Positions 29,601-41,107 are shown, counted from the stretch's first letter. The stretch is 64,000 bases of DNA from Stenotrophomonas humi (GCF_001431415.1 NZ_LDJI01000027.1:62001-126000), one strand, 5' to 3'. The notes: generated from the letters alone by a model not told the origin. A program made the numbers and translations.

Positions 29601-32600
29601 CCACCCAGCTTCTCGCCTGTGGAGATACTGAGCGGGGACTCCCACTACGAAGGCGTCACCGCCGACGTGTTGGGTGCGGTCAGCAGAATGTTGAACATGG
29701 ATGTGCGCATAGTGAGGTTCCCTTCCCGTGCCGCCGCATTGGATGCGCTCGAGGAAGGGCGCGTGGATGTCGTGGGAAGTTCCAATACCTATGAACTTGG
29801 TAGTCACAACGTCGAGCTGACCCGAAGCTATCTTCGCGATGAGCCAGCTCTGTACGTCCGCAAGACCGAGACCCGGATGATGCCGCAGCGATTGACCGGG
29901 TTGCGGGTGGCGATGACAGAAGATTATCTGCCGCAGGCGCCGCTGAACGCGCTTTTTCCCGGTGCGGTGATCGACACGTATGCATCGCGTGAGCAAGCCC
30001 TGTCGGCGTTGGCATTCGGCAGGGCGGACCTGTACCTGGGGGATGCCGTATCCAGCAACTACCTGATCAATCTCAACTATTTCAACTATGTGCGCATCTA
30101 CCAGGTGCTCGACGTTCCAACGGGTGGCTTTGCGTTTGCGGTACACGCCGATGCGGAAAGGTTGAAGTCCATCCTGAACTCGGCGCTGACCTCGGTGCGG
30201 GGCTATCATTCCGGCGAGATTCTGAAGCGCTGGTCGGGGGGCGGGAGCGTCGCTTCAAGCGACCGTGTCGTGCTCACTGATCAGGAGCAACGCTGGATTG
30301 ATCAGAATCCTGTGGTTCGCTTTGCGGTGAGTAACGATACTGCGCCGTTATCGTACTTCGATGCGGATGGACGGTTCAGCGGTATCAGTGCGGATGTGCT
30401 GAGGGCAGTTTCTGTACGTACTGGTCTGGAGTTCAAACCGACCAAAGCCGATCATGTCGGAGGACAGCTGGATGCATTGGATCAGCATGATGCGGATCTG
30501 ACGCTGCTGATCCCGACGACAATGCGTGAGGATCAGTTCGGCTTCTCGCGTCCGTTCGTGCATACGGCATTTGCCATCATTACCCGTGACAAGCCGGGTG
30601 AGCCCAAAGACGTGCTGTCCCTGCGTGGAAAGCGAATCGCGCTGCCCGCCAAGCACGCCTTGCGCGAACTATTGCAGCCTGCGTGGGCGTATCGCTTCAT
30701 CGAATCGGAGGGCATGGCAGAGTCCCTTGATATGGTGGCCCATGGCGAAGCTGACGCGACGATGGCACTCCTCCCTATCGCGCAGTACTACACCTCAACG
30801 CTTCATGAGGGTGTATTGAAAGTGGCCAATGTCGTGGAGGACACGCCAACGGGACTTGCGTTTGCTTCCCGCAAGGGTGATGTCGAGCTGGCGTCGATTC
30901 TGCAGAAGGCACTGCTGCAGATACCTCCTGACGAAATCGACATATTCCAGAACCGATGGCGGCCGAAATCAGATGTCGCCAAAAGTGCGTGGGTTGACTA
31001 TCGCAGTTTGATCTACAAAGTTGCCGGTATTGCCTTTCTACTCATCCTTGTGTCGCTCGCGTGGAACCTGCATATCCGTACGCAGTACAAACGCCGACAA
31101 CAGGCGGAGGAGGCGTTGGGCGAGCAGCTGAATTTCATGGAGTCGTTGATCAATGGCACGCCGCACCCCATCTATGTGAGGGACTGCGAGGCACGGATGG
31201 TTACCTGCAACAGTAACTACCTGGTGGCCTTCGGTGCCAGCCGCGAATCGGTGATCGGGAAGACCGCGCTGGAAGGTGTGAAGCTGGATCGCCAGGAGGC
31301 GTTGCAGTTTCACAACGATTACCTGTGGGTGATCAGGAACGGAAAGCCGTTGGAAGTCGACCGGACACTGCACCTTCCTGGGCGGATACTCAGCGTTTAC
31401 CACTGGATTCACCCCTACTACGACGCGCACAGGCAGATGAAGGGGGTGATCTGCGGCTGGATCGACGTGAGCGATCGCCGCCAGTTGATGGAGGATCTGC
31501 GAACGGCGGTGGATGCTGCGGATCAGAGCAGTCGAGCGAAGACAACCTTCCTTGCGACCATGAGTCATGAGATTCGTACGCCGATGAGCGCAGTGATCGG
31601 CATGCTTGAGCTGGCGATGATGCATGCTGCAAAGGGACGATTCGACAAGTCTTCCATAGAGGTCGCTTATGACTCGGCACGGGGCCTTCTCGAGCTGATC
31701 GGTGACATTCTGGATGTCGTGCGCATTGAGTCGGGCCATTCAAGCTTGAGTCCACGACGGGCAAATCTGCGTGACATCATCGAGTCAGTCGTACGTGTAT
31801 TCGATGGATTGGCGCGGCAGAAGTCGCTGACGCTGAGTCTGCAGATGGATGGGGTCGCTGACCATGATGTTCTGGTCGATCCAATGCGCTTGAAGCAGGT
31901 GTTGTCAAACCTCGTGGGGAACGCCATCAAGTTCACGGACGCTGGCGGGGTGAAGGTCCATGTTGAAGGCAGGCCGCTTTCCGATGGTCGGATGCGGATA
32001 CGCCTTGTTGTCGAGGACTCGGGCATCGGAATTCTTGAGGACGATCTGCAAGGATTGTTCGAGCCGTTTGCGCAAGCAGATCATGGTCGCATCTCACGTG
32101 GCGGAACAGGGCTTGGTTTGCCGATATGCAAGTCGCTGTGTGAGTTGATGGGCGGAAACATCGTGGTTAGCAGCGTGAAAGGAGAAGGTACCCGGGTCAC
32201 GCTGGAGATCCCCTTCAACGTTCTTCCTGACGTGGGGGAGCCGTCTTCGGTTCATCAGGAGGAAGTGGCGCAGGAGCATCCCGCCATGCGGATCCTGGTG
32301 GTGGACGATCAACAAGCAAACCGTGTGCTGCTCACCGAGCAGCTGAGGCTCTTTGGGCAGACCGTGTACAGCGCGGAGAATGGCGAAGAAGGACTGCAGC
32401 TGTGGAGGCAGAATGCGATTGATGTGATCATCACCGACTGCAACATGCCGGTGATGAGCGGCTACGAGATGGCCCGAGCCATTCGTCAGGCGGAGGATGA
32501 CAGTGCGATGATGCCGTGCGCGATCATCGGCTTCACCGCGAACGCACAGCCAGAAGAGAAGATGAAATGCAGGAACGCCGGCATGGACGACTGCCTGTTC

Positions 32601-33047
32601 AAACCTGTCGGTTTGAAGGCGCTGTCGCGATTGCTGATGTCGTTGGCAGGCATGTCCAGGGGATACGGCGCGGCACCGCTCGTCGAGGGTGATGGCAGCA
32701 TCGCATCTGTTCTACGCGAGCTTGATGGCGGCGATCTCAGCATACGCAGGATGCTGTTGGAGGAGGCGCGCCAAGACTACGTGGATGACCTTTCCCAGTT
32801 GGGCGTGCAACGGACCTGCGTCGATCCACCTGCATTGGCACGGCTTGTTCATCGCGTAAAGGGCGGCGCGCAGGTTCTACAGGCAAAAGGCGTTGTGGTC
32901 GCGTGCATGGAGGTGGAAAGACTATGCGATGCCGAGCATATGGATCATGCGCGGATCATCGCTGCAATCGAGCGGGTTGAACAGGAACTGGCATTGCTGA
33001 TCAGCCAGGTGGATGCATTTCGAGGAGCTGCTGGAAGCGTTGCATGA
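29601..33047 (+). pseudogene. BvgS/EvgS-like hybrid sensor histidine kinase, N-terminus lost
   Basis: The frame is open from codon 29421 through 33047. Domain order: SBP_bac_3 (Venus flytrap) 1 lacking its first strand and any signal peptide, SBP_bac_3 domain 2, one transmembrane helix (VAGIAFLLILVSLAW, near 31030), PAS, HisKA (ATMSHEIRTPM, His codon 31566), HATPase (NLVGNAIKFTD, EDSGIGI, GTGLGLPICK), receiver (ITDCNMPVMSGYEMA, Asp codon 32436) and HPt (LVHRVKGGAQ, His codon 32850). All phosphorelay residues are intact. Only late starts are available (TTG 29559, ATG 29691), none giving a signal peptide, so the sensor domains should not reach the periplasm. No cognate BvgA/EvgA-type response regulator gene is in the window. 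Looks like a recent deletion fusion with the tolC-like gene. Confidence 0.8.
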
Positions 33048-33339
33048 ATGGTCGTGGTCGGCGAAGTCGTGGTTGATCTGTCACAGGCCATCAAAGTCGA
33101 GGCTGACAAAGCTTCCGCATCAAGGTGATTGCGATGCGGAAACAGCAATAGGGCCAGCGGTACATTGGAAGCATCGCCAATGGATACGATCTTCGCGATG
33201 ACTTGCCTTGTTCGGACTCGTGCCAGGAAGCTGCGTGATCAACGAAGTGAGGAGCTGGCTGGCGAGATCGGAAACTTCGATGTTTTGGCGCAATCCATTG
33301 GGATCGAGCGTGCGCTGAGCATGGCCTGCGGGGTGGCAC
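33048..33339. other. Intergenic region at the accessory/chemotaxis boundary
   Basis: About 290 nt between the convergent kinase remnant and cheB. No terminator with a T-run and no convincing gene; short frames across it read into the cheB antisense. Confidence 0.4.
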
Positions 33340-34395
33340 TCAGGCCCGCGCCAGCGCAAGTAGGCGCTCTGCAATTCTTTCCAGAGGTAGTACTTCGTCG
33401 ACTGCGCCGAGGCGAACGGCACTGCCCGGCATGCCCCAGACGACGCTGCTGGCCTCGTCCTGGGCGAGCGTGGTCGCACCGGCCTGCTTCATGTCGAGCA
33501 GTCCACGTGCGCCGTCCTCGCCCATGCCGGTGAGGATGGCGCCGATGGCATTGGCGCCAGCGCTCTGGGCAACGGAACGGAACAGTACATCGACTGCCGG
33601 CTTATGCAGATTGACCGGTGCGGTGTCATCCACGCGGCAGCGCCAACGTGCGCCATCGCGGATGATGCGCAGATGACGGCCGCCGGATGGCAGGTAGGCG
33701 TGTCCGGGAAGTATGGCTTCGCCATCGGTGGCCTCGCGTACGGACATTGGCGAATGCTTGTCCAGGCGCTCGGCAAAGGCGGTGCTGAAGCTGGCCGGCA
33801 GGTGCTGGGTCAACACGATGGCCGGCGAATCGGCGGGCATCATTTCCAGCACCACCCGCAGGGCTTCGGTACCACCGGCGGAAGCGCCGATGGCGATCAG
33901 CCGATCAGTGGTCCGGAAGCCGATGCTTGCCGGGGTGTTCGATGACAGGGCGGGGCGCCGCAGCGGTGAGGCGGAGGCTCGCACGCGAGAACGTGCGGCC
34001 ATCTTGACCTTGGCCCGGAGCTCTTCGGCGTAGACCTCGAGTCCACGGGCGACATCGAGCTTGGGCTTGGCCACGAAATCCACCGCGCCCAATGCCAGAG
34101 CCTGCAGGGTGGTGTCGGCACCGCGCTCGGTGAGCGAAGAGACCATCACCACCGGCAACGGGTGCAGGCGCATCAGGTTCTCGAGGAATGCCAGGCCGTC
34201 CATGCGCGGCATTTCCACGTCCAACGTAAGCACGTCAGGATTGAGGCGTTTGATCTTCTCGCGTGCCAGGAACGGATCGGCCGCGGTACCGACGACTTCG
34301 ATGCCGGGATCGGCGGCGAGGATCTCTGAAAGCACCTGGCGCACCAACGCGGAATCGTCGACCACCAGGACACGGCAAGGGGGCTGCAGCATCAT
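33340..34395 (-). CDS. cheB: Chemotaxis protein-glutamate methylesterase CheB
   Basis: 351 residues from the ATG at 34395, which overlaps the cheD stop by 4 nt (ATGA); the frame is open further upstream but inside cheD. N-terminal receiver domain with Asp59 ([11 protein letters not shown]), linker, then methylesterase domain with the catalytic Ser ([11 protein letters not shown]), His ([10 protein letters not shown]) and Asp ([13 protein letters not shown]). It removes methyl groups from, and deamidates, receptor glutamyl/glutaminyl sites when phosphorylated by CheA. Last gene of a cheR-cheD-cheB run. Confidence 0.96.
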   Translation of the reverse strand: MMLQPPCRVLVVDDSALVRQVLSEILAADPGIEVVGTAADPFLAREKIKRLNPDVLTLDVEMPRMDGLAFLENLMRLHPLPVVMVSSLTERGADTTLQALALGAVDFVAKPKLDVARGLEVYAEELRAKVKMAARSRVRASASPLRRPALSSNTPASIGFRTTDRLIAIGASAGGTEALRVVLEMMPADSPAIVLTQHLPASFSTAFAERLDKHSPMSVREATDGEAILPGHAYLPSGGRHLRIIRDGARWRCRVDDTAPVNLHKPAVDVLFRSVAQSAGANAIGAILTGMGEDGARGLLDMKQAGATTLAQDEASSVVWGMPGSAVRLGAVDEVLPLERIAERLLALARA

Positions 34396-34991
34396 TCGAA
34401 CAGTTCCACGCCACCGCTGACCGGGGTACGCGACAGTTTGGCGCGGACCGCCGATTCGGCCGCCACCACTTCGGCATCGTGTGCGTGCGGCAGACGTTGC
34501 ACCACCACGCGGCCGGTGATCGGAAAGAACCAGACCTTGCGCGGATGGATGCCGCACAGGTCTTCTGCGATCACCGGAATGTGTTCGGCCTGCAGGTAGT
34601 GGCGGACGAACTCGGCATTGCGGGTGCCCACCGGATTGCTGGTAAATCCCTTGAGCACGTTGGCGCCGCCAAACACCTTGGCTTCCAGGCGCTTGCGGTG
34701 GGCGCCGCGCTTGAGCAGGTCATTGATCAGCAGCTCCATGGCGTAGCTGCCGTAGCGCGCGGGCGCGCCGTCACCGATGTTGCCTTCCGGCAGAAGGAAG
34801 TGATTCATGCCGCCAATGCCGAGGATCGGGTCGCGGATGCAGGCTGCCACGCAGGAGCCCAGGGTCGTGGTCAACGCGGTGTCGTCATCCACCACCAGGT
34901 ACTGCGTGGGCAGCAGCTTGGCGGCAGTCGTCTGGAAACGACTGTCGTGATAGCGCATCACATCATCGGGGTATTTGTGCGTGGGTTTCAT
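34392..34991 (-). CDS. cheD: Chemoreceptor glutamine deamidase CheD
   Basis: 199 residues. Catalytic Cys47 in TLGSCVAAC and His64 in GGMNHFLLP, as in the CheD papain-like deamidase family; also [19 protein letters not shown] and KVFGGANVL. CheD deamidates receptor glutamines and in some species assists CheC/CheX phosphatases; none of those is in this window. Both ends overlap neighbours by ATGA (cheR upstream, cheB downstream), giving tight coupling. Confidence 0.95.
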   Translation of the reverse strand: MKPTHKYPDDVMRYHDSRFQTTAAKLLPTQYLVVDDDTALTTTLGSCVAACIRDPILGIGGMNHFLLPEGNIGDGAPARYGSYAMELLINDLLKRGAHRKRLEAKVFGGANVLKGFTSNPVGTRNAEFVRHYLQAEHIPVIAEDLCGIHPRKVWFFPITGRVVVQRLPHAHDAEVVAAESAVRAKLSRTPVSGGVELFE

Positions 34992-35833
34992 GCGCCGCTC
35001 CGGCGGGTGCGACGGTACAAGGTGCGGCCGCAGGGCTGGATCAGGTCAGCAGCGTGCAGGTAGTTTTCAGAGTGGCCCGTGTAAAGCAGGCCGTCATCGC
35101 CCATGTGCTCGACCAGCCGCGACAGGATGCCGCGCTGGGTGGGCTTGTCAAAATAGATCATCACGTTGCGGCAGAACAGGGCGTCGAACGGACCGCTGAC
35201 CTCGTAGCGGTTTGCCAGCAGATTGAGCGGGCGGAACTCGATGAGTGATCGCAACGCCGGTACCACGCGGCATTTGCCTTCGTTGGGGCCGGTGCCGCGC
35301 TGGAAATAGCGGCGCTTCAGCTCAAGGTCGAGACCGTTGATGCGCTCCGTGGAATAGACGCCCTGGCTGGCCGTGGCCAGCACCTGGGTATCCACGTCGG
35401 TGGCGAGAATGCGTACCGGCGGTGTCATCGTGCCGAACGTCTCGCAGGCGGTGATCGCCAGCGAGTAGGGCTCTTCCCCGGTGGAGGCGGCACAGGACCA
35501 CAACTTCAGCGGTGCCTTGTGCGCGCGCAGCAGCAGCTCCTCATGCAGCTTGTCGAAATGGTGCGGCTCGCGGAAGAACGAGGTGAGGTTGGTGGTCAGG
35601 GCGTTGGTGAACGCCTGCCATTCCTCGCCGCCGTGCTGCTCCAGCTGGTCGAGGTAATCCTTGAAGCTGCGCAGTCCCAAGGTGCGCAGCCGCCGTGACA
35701 GCCGGCCATACACCATGTCGCGCTTGGCAGGCACCAGGGCGATGCCGGCGCGAGCATGGATCAGTTCGCAGACGCGTTTGAAGTCGCGGTCATTGAACTC
35801 GAAGTCACGCTCGCCGTGGCTGATGCTGGACAT
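34988..35833 (-). CDS. cheR: Chemotaxis protein methyltransferase CheR
   Basis: 281 residues. N-terminal helical domain ([16 protein letters not shown]), SAM-binding domain ([30 protein letters not shown]) and the conserved [14 protein letters not shown]. CheR methylates receptor glutamates with S-adenosylmethionine. Three receptors in this window end in DWQEF, the type of C-terminal pentapeptide (xWxxF) to which CheR and CheB dock. It starts 17 nt after the stop of a receptor gene, so it is probably in that operon. Confidence 0.96.
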   Translation of the reverse strand: MSSISHGERDFEFNDRDFKRVCELIHARAGIALVPAKRDMVYGRLSRRLRTLGLRSFKDYLDQLEQHGGEEWQAFTNALTTNLTSFFREPHHFDKLHEELLLRAHKAPLKLWSCAASTGEEPYSLAITACETFGTMTPPVRILATDVDTQVLATASQGVYSTERINGLDLELKRRYFQRGTGPNEGKCRVVPALRSLIEFRPLNLLANRYEVSGPFDALFCRNVMIYFDKPTQRGILSRLVEHMGDDGLLYTGHSENYLHAADLIQPCGRTLYRRTRRSGA

Positions 35834-35850
35834 GGTGGTCTGTGCTCCGC

Positions 35851-38016
35851 TCAGCTGGCCAGCGCAAAGGGAGCGGGCATGCTGACGCCGCCCCCTGCAT
35901 GACCCTGCTCCAGACGGAACACGGCCACGGCCTGGTCAAGCTGATTGGCCTGTTCTTCCAGCGAGCGTGCGGCTGCGGTGGCTTCCTCCACCAGCGCGGC
36001 ATTCTGCTGGGTGGTTTCATCCATCTGCATGACGGTCTGGTTGACCTGCTCGATGCCCGCGCTTTGTTCCTGCGAGGCGGCGGAGATTTCGGCCATGATG
36101 TCGGTGACGCGCTGCACGGATGCCACGATCTCGCCCATGGTGGTGCCGGCCTGCTGCACCAGCTGCGAGCCCTCGGCGACCTTGCCGACCGAGTCTTCGA
36201 TCAGGCCCTTGATCTCCTTGGCGGCACCGGCCGAGCGCTGCGCCAGGGTGCGTACTTCCGAGGCAACCACGGCAAAACCGCGGCCCTGCTCACCCGCACG
36301 CGCGGCCTCGACGGCAGCGTTCAGCGCCAGGATGTTGGTCTGGAAGGCGATGCCATCGATCACCGAGATGATGTCGGCGATGCGGCGCGAGGATTGCTCG
36401 ATCTGGGTCATGGTGGTGACCACTTCATCCACCACCGTGCCGCCGCGTGATGCCACGCTGGCCGCGCCGATGGCGAGCTGGTTGGCCTGGCGCGCGGAGT
36501 CGGCGTTCTGGCGCACGGTGGAGGTCAGCTCTTCCATCGATGCGGCGGTTTCTTCCAGGTTGGCGGCCTGCATTTCCGTGCGACGCGACAGATCGCTGTT
36601 GCCGGTGGCGATCTCGCCGGCGGCAAGGGTGATGCTGTCTGCCGATTGCTGGATGCGCGAGACGATGCTCGACAGCTGGGTGATGGTGCTGTTGGCGGCG
36701 TCACGCATGGTTGCGAAAACACCCTGGAACTCGCCTCGCATGGTGACCGTCAGGTCGCCGTCGGCCAGGGCGCGCAACAAGCTGGAGATCTGCCCGAGGT
36801 TCTCATCACTGGTGCGCATCATCGTGTTCAGTGCGCGTACCATTTCCAGGAAATCATGCTCGAAGCGTGCTTCATCGCCGCGTTCGCTGAAGTCACCGGC
36901 AGCCGCCGCAGCGCCCAGTCGCTTGATTTCACCATTGATGGCCGCCAGGTTCTGTTTGATCGCAGCCATCGTGTCGGTGATGACGCGCTTCTCGCCAGGC
37001 AGTACCGGCATGTCCGGGGTCAGGTCGCCAATGGCGTAGCGCTTGGCGATCTCGATGACCTGCATTTTGACGTCGATGTGGTTGCGGACCAGTGTGTTGG
37101 TCTCGGCCACCATCACGCTGTAGTCACCTGGGAAGGCAGAGGCGTCGATCTGGTAACTGATGATGCCGGCGTCATGCTGGCGCGCCATTTCGTTCTGTGC
37201 GGCGATCACCGCGCGCAGCTGTTCCTGCATGCGCTGCATGCTGGCCAGCAGCTGGCCGGTTTCATCACGACTGGGGGTGTCGATGGTGTTGTTCATGCGC
37301 CCCTGGGCAATGGCGTTTGCCACCGCGGTGGCATTGCGCAGCGGCAGCACGATGCGATTGCCGATGATCCAGCTCAGGCCGAACACCAGCAGCACCAGAA
37401 CGCCGCCAGCGGCGGCCATGATGGCGGTGAACCTGAGGGCCTGCGCCTGCACGTCGTCCATGTAGACGCCACTGGAGATAACCCAGTTCCAAGGCTTGTA
37501 CATGCCCGCATAGGCCACTTTCCCGACCGGCGCATCGTGGCCGGGCTTGGCCCAGGTATAGGCCACGTAGCCGCCGCCCTTGCGGGCAGCTTCTACCTGG
37601 TCGTAGTACAGGCGCACACCATCGTCACCACGGAAATCCTTCATGTTCTTGCCGACCAGGTCGGTGCGGAACGGGTGCATCAACACCACATAGTTTGTGT
37701 TGTAGATGTTGAAGTAGTTGACATCGTTGGTTGATCGCATGCCCCGCAGGCTGTCGATTGCATGTTGCTGGGCGACCTCGAGGGAAATCTCGCCGGCATC
37801 CACGCGCCTGGCGTAGCGGTCCAGCACGCCGTAGCTCAGTTCCACCTGCTCCTGCAATGCGGCCTTGCGGGTTTCGTACAGATCCACGTACTGCATGCGT
37901 GCGGCGATCACCGACAGGGCGATCACGCCAATGGCGATCAGGGCGGTAAGCAGGTTGAGCTTGCGCCTGACGGAGATGTTGCTGATGTAGTTCGACCAGA
38001 GACGATAGAGGTTCAT
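35851..38016 (-). CDS. Methyl-accepting chemotaxis protein with sCache-type sensor and poly-HAMP linker
   Basis: 721 residues from the ATG at 38016. Layout: TM1 ([17 protein letters not shown]), periplasmic sCache_2-like sensor (about 45-190, with [16 protein letters not shown] and [14 protein letters not shown]), TM2 ([18 protein letters not shown]), a chain of HAMP-like units (about 210-470) and the signalling domain with the hairpin tip [20 protein letters not shown]. Unlike the other three receptors it ends PAPFALAS, with no DWQEF pentapeptide. sCache receptors often sense small organic acids; ligand unknown. A good sigma-28 promoter lies 44-70 nt upstream, and cheR-cheD-cheB follow. Confidence 0.92.
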   Translation of the reverse strand: MNLYRLWSNYISNISVRRKLNLLTALIAIGVIALSVIAARMQYVDLYETRKAALQEQVELSYGVLDRYARRVDAGEISLEVAQQHAIDSLRGMRSTNDVNYFNIYNTNYVVLMHPFRTDLVGKNMKDFRGDDGVRLYYDQVEAARKGGGYVAYTWAKPGHDAPVGKVAYAGMYKPWNWVISSGVYMDDVQAQALRFTAIMAAAGGVLVLLVFGLSWIIGNRIVLPLRNATAVANAIAQGRMNNTIDTPSRDETGQLLASMQRMQEQLRAVIAAQNEMARQHDAGIISYQIDASAFPGDYSVMVAETNTLVRNHIDVKMQVIEIAKRYAIGDLTPDMPVLPGEKRVITDTMAAIKQNLAAINGEIKRLGAAAAAGDFSERGDEARFEHDFLEMVRALNTMMRTSDENLGQISSLLRALADGDLTVTMRGEFQGVFATMRDAANSTITQLSSIVSRIQQSADSITLAAGEIATGNSDLSRRTEMQAANLEETAASMEELTSTVRQNADSARQANQLAIGAASVASRGGTVVDEVVTTMTQIEQSSRRIADIISVIDGIAFQTNILALNAAVEAARAGEQGRGFAVVASEVRTLAQRSAGAAKEIKGLIEDSVGKVAEGSQLVQQAGTTMGEIVASVQRVTDIMAEISAASQEQSAGIEQVNQTVMQMDETTQQNAALVEEATAAARSLEEQANQLDQAVAVFRLEQGHAGGGVSMPAPFALAS

Positions 38017-38059
38017 GGGGGCTGCGCTGTCGAAGCGCTGGACGAGGAGGGTTACGGCT

Positions 38060-38086
38060 ATATCGGCCGTGCGGGAGCCAAGTTGA
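38060..38086 (-). promoter_or_regulatory. Sigma-28 (FliA) promoter of the sCache receptor-cheRDB operon
   Basis: On the minus strand TCAA, 15-nt spacer, GCCGATAT: a near-perfect match to the flagellar sigma factor consensus (TAAA-N15-GCCGATAA). Confidence 0.8.
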
Positions 38087-38094
38087 GGCCGTAG

Positions 38095-38126
38095 AAAGCA
38101 CAACCCCGGCCGGAGCCGGGGTTGTG
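38095..38126 (-). terminator. Terminator after the PAS-containing receptor gene
   Basis: A 12-bp perfect stem CACAACCCCGGC / GCCGGGGTTGTG with a 4-nt loop, directly after the stop codon of the receptor; on the minus strand followed by CTTTC, a short U-tract. Confidence 0.75.
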
Positions 38127-38132
38127 GGTGAA

Positions 38133-40514
38133 TCAGAACTCCTGCCAATCCGCGTCCGGCAGCTCGGCGACCGCAACCCTGCCAGGGTTGCGTCGGCGCG
38201 GCGCCGGTGCAGGTGGCTCCATCGCCTTGCGCGGCGCGGGTGTCCGCAACGCTGCGACGGATGACGCGACAGGTGCAGCCTCGAATGCCGTGTCATCGAG
38301 CTGGAACACCGAGACCGCATGCGCCAGTTGTCCGGCCTGTTCTTCCATGGCACGGGCCGCTGCGGTGGCTTCTTCCACCAATGCAGCGTTCTGCTGGGTG
38401 GTTTCATCCATCTGCACGACGGTCTGGTTGACCTGTTCGATGCCGGCGGACTGTTCCTGCGACGCGGCCGAGATCTCCGCCATGATGTCGGTGACGCGCT
38501 GCACGGAGGCGACGATCTCGCCCATGGTGCTGCCGGCCTTCTTCACCAGCGCCGAACCGTCCGCGACCTTGCTGACCGAATCGTCGATCAGGCCCTTGAT
38601 CTCCTTGGCGGCACCGGCCGAGCGCTGCGCCAGGGTACGTACCTCGGAGGCAACCACGGCAAAGCCGCGACCCTGTTCACCGGCTCGGGCTGCTTCCACT
38701 GCCGCGTTCAGTGCCAGGATGTTGGTCTGGAACGCGATGCCATCGATCACCGAAATGATCTCGGCGATCTTCTTGGACGAGTGCTCGATGCCGGTCATGG
38801 TGGACACGACCTGCTGCACGACGTCGCCGCCCTGCGAGGCTACCGAAGCGGCGCCGATGGCCAGCTGATTGGCCTGGCGTGCCGATTCGGCGTTCTGGCG
38901 CACGGTGGAGGTCAGCTCCTCCATCGAAGCGGCAGTCTCTTCCAGGTTGGCGGCCTGCTGCTCGGTACGACGGGACAGGTCATTGTTGCCGCTGGCGATC
39001 TCGGTGGCAGCGGAGTTGATCGCCGTCGAGGAGTGCTTGATGCGGCCGACGATGTCGGTCAGTTGATCCGCCGTGGCGTTGGCATCGTCACGCATGGTGG
39101 CGAAAACGCCCTGGTAGTCGCCATGCATGCGCACGGTGAGATCGCCGCGCGACAGTGCCGACAGCAGCGCCGAGATCTGTTCCAGGCTGCTGGCGTTGGC
39201 GTCGAGCAGGGTGTTGAGCTGTGCGGCCAGCTGCAGGAAGAAGCCGTCCTTGTCGTCGGTGCCGATGCGGCCGCTCAGGTCGCCGGCGGCTGCAGCGTCG
39301 ATGACGCGTGCCACTTCCTTCTCCACCTGTGCCTCGGTGGTGCGATCACGCCATTCCACGACATGACCCACGGCAACGCCCTGATCGTCGCGGATGACCG
39401 AGATGGTCTGCGCGAATTCTGCATCGCCGTAACGCATCTCACGCTTGGCGACACCGGTCTTGTCCAGCACTTCCAGGATTTTCACATCCACTTCGCCACC
39501 ATGTTCCAGCGCGGTGACGGGCTGCCCGACCAGCGGCTTGCTGCTGTCGTAGTGAGTGAGCCCGGCGGCGATGTCGTCCTGGTAGCTGGTGAGCGTATCG
39601 AGCAGGGCGCGGTTGGCGTAGACGATCTCAAGCTGCGAGTTGGTCAGGTAGACGCCGGTGGATGAATAGTCCAGCGCGGTACGGATGCGCAGGTTCTCGC
39701 TGGCCACGATCTGCTCGGTCTCGATGCGCTCGCGCAGGTCGCGCTGCATGCGTTGCATGGCGCGGAGCAGGTCGCCCACTTCATCGGCGCGGGTGACATC
39801 GATCTGGCCGTCGAGCTTGCCGCCGGCAACCTCGTTGGCCACGTTGACGGCGCCACGCATGGAGTTGACCAGCGAACGCGCAAACAGCCATACAAGCAGC
39901 AGCCCGGCGCTGACGCCTACCAGTACGGCGATCACGGTCAGTACCGCCGACGCCGAGTAGGTATCGGCCGCCTGCTTGGCCGAAGCCTGGGCACGGGCAT
40001 TGTCGTTGGCCGCCAGTGCCTGCAGTGCAGAGTAGGCCTTGCGATGCAGGTTGCGAGTTTCGCCGACGAAGGTGTCGATGGCGTCATCCGGCAGATCCAG
40101 CTCCAGCATCTCGGTGACCGCATCGTAGGAGGCCAGGGTTGCTTCCCAGTCACGGACAAAGGTCTCGAACAGTTTTTTCTGTTCGGGGTTGTCGATCAAC
40201 TTGGGGTAGCTGGCAATGGTCTCGGCGATATGTTGGCGCAGCTCTGCCGAGCGTGTCTTGGCATCGGCTTTGACGTCGTCACTGGCGCGTACCAGGCTCT
40301 GGTAGGACGTGTTGCGATACTCGCTGACCATGCCACTGAGCTCGCCGGTAGCACGCAGGCTGGGCATGCGATTGCTGGCAAGGTCGGTGGTGACATCGTT
40401 GAGTGAGTACAGCCCGCGATAGGCGACGACGCCCTGCAACAGCATCACAAACAGTACGACGCCGAAGGTAAGCATCAGCTTCGGCTTCAGTTTGAGCGAA
40501 TTGATCCACTGCAT
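38133..40514 (-). CDS. Methyl-accepting chemotaxis protein with 4HB sensor and PAS domain, DWQEF tail
   Basis: 793 residues from the ATG at 40514 (GGAG upstream). TM1 ([19 protein letters not shown]), four-helix-bundle periplasmic sensor (about 35-190), TM2 ([21 protein letters not shown]), HAMP, a cytoplasmic PAS domain (about 280-400, TSTGVYLTN-like start [20 protein letters not shown] and VEWRDRT), two more HAMP-like units, then the signalling domain. C-terminus DWQEF, a CheR/CheB docking pentapeptide. It follows a small secreted protein gene (88 nt) and should be transcribed from the same sigma-28 promoter at 41043-41069. Confidence 0.93.
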   Translation of the reverse strand: MQWINSLKLKPKLMLTFGVVLFVMLLQGVVAYRGLYSLNDVTTDLASNRMPSLRATGELSGMVSEYRNTSYQSLVRASDDVKADAKTRSAELRQHIAETIASYPKLIDNPEQKKLFETFVRDWEATLASYDAVTEMLELDLPDDAIDTFVGETRNLHRKAYSALQALAANDNARAQASAKQAADTYSASAVLTVIAVLVGVSAGLLLVWLFARSLVNSMRGAVNVANEVAGGKLDGQIDVTRADEVGDLLRAMQRMQRDLRERIETEQIVASENLRIRTALDYSSTGVYLTNSQLEIVYANRALLDTLTSYQDDIAAGLTHYDSSKPLVGQPVTALEHGGEVDVKILEVLDKTGVAKREMRYGDAEFAQTISVIRDDQGVAVGHVVEWRDRTTEAQVEKEVARVIDAAAAGDLSGRIGTDDKDGFFLQLAAQLNTLLDANASSLEQISALLSALSRGDLTVRMHGDYQGVFATMRDDANATADQLTDIVGRIKHSSTAINSAATEIASGNNDLSRRTEQQAANLEETAASMEELTSTVRQNAESARQANQLAIGAASVASQGGDVVQQVVSTMTGIEHSSKKIAEIISVIDGIAFQTNILALNAAVEAARAGEQGRGFAVVASEVRTLAQRSAGAAKEIKGLIDDSVSKVADGSALVKKAGSTMGEIVASVQRVTDIMAEISAASQEQSAGIEQVNQTVVQMDETTQQNAALVEEATAAARAMEEQAGQLAHAVSVFQLDDTAFEAAPVASSVAALRTPAPRKAMEPPAPAPRRRNPGRVAVAELPDADWQEF

Positions 40515-40602
40515 CTTGCTAGATCTCCGGTGGCGGCAACCCGGGGTGGCGGGCGCGGCGCAGCGCGTCACGCCGGCAGCGCCGGCGCGACGGCGGGCTG
40601 GA

Positions 40603-40989
40603 TTACTTGATGTTTGCCAGCTTCAGGCCGGCCGGCGAGCTGACTTCAATTTCGGCACGCGAGGAATCACGCTCGATCTTGCCGATGACGCAGACGGTCT
40701 TGCCTTCCAGTGACTCCAGCGGGAAGGCGAACTTGCTGCGGTTGGCGCCGGCGATGCGGGCCGAGAAGGTATGGCGCGGGAACATGCCACCCATGTGCAG
40801 GAAGGTCGGCTGCCCCTCGGAGCCTTCGGCGTAACGGGCTTTTTCGACCTTGCCGCAGACCATGCCGTCCTTGCCGGCGAAGCGCGCGGCATTCTCCGGC
40901 GGGATCATTTCCGCCGTATCGGCGCCAGCGTTGAAAGCAGCGGTAGCCAGGATGGCTGCCGAGAACAGCGGAAGCAGGTGCTTGTACAT
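40603..40989 (-). CDS. Small secreted protein of unknown function, in the sigma-28 regulon
   Basis: 128 residues from the ATG at 40989 with GGAG upstream. Clear Sec signal peptide ([23 protein letters not shown], cleavage near ADTA). The mature part (about 105 residues) is mostly beta-predicted: [57 protein letters not shown]; this arrangement (GKVEKA...TFLHMG...[12 protein letters not shown]) resembles secreted OB-fold domains, by eye only. Two Cys (in MVCG and TVCV) might form a disulfide. It has its own strong flagellar promoter and sits directly upstream of a receptor gene, so a role linked to motility or sensing is likely, but no function is known to me. Confidence 0.8.
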   Translation of the reverse strand: MYKHLLPLFSAAILATAAFNAGADTAEMIPPENAARFAGKDGMVCGKVEKARYAEGSEGQPTFLHMGGMFPRHTFSARIAGANRSKFAFPLESLEGKTVCVIGKIERDSSRAEIEVSSPAGLKLANIK

Positions 40990-41042
40990 CTGTAGTCTCC
41001 GAGAGGGCATGTAGGGCCCGCGGGGAGGCGGGCATACCTTGG

Positions 41043-41069
41043 CTATCGGCAGTCCGTGCCAGTGATTTA
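41043..41069 (-). promoter_or_regulatory. Sigma-28 promoter of the small secreted protein-receptor operon
   Basis: On the minus strand TAAA (41066-41069), 15-nt spacer, GCCGATAG (41043-41050); essentially consensus for FliA promoters. Start codon at 40989 is about 50 nt downstream. Confidence 0.85.
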
Positions 41070-41102
41070 AGTCACAACTACAAAAATGTGATTGAAGTCA
41101 CC
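41062..41102. promoter_or_regulatory. Two tandem CRP/Clp-like binding sites
   Basis: GTGATTTAAGTCACA (41062-41076) and TGTGATTGAAGTCACC (41087-41102): both fit GTGA-N6-TCAC, the core of CRP/FNR-family sites (Clp in Xanthomonadaceae). They are near-identical direct repeats 26 nt apart. The first overlaps the sigma-28 -35 element; the second would be near -58. This suggests that a CRP-type regulator controls the operon. Confidence 0.6.
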
Positions 41103-41107
41103 TAATC

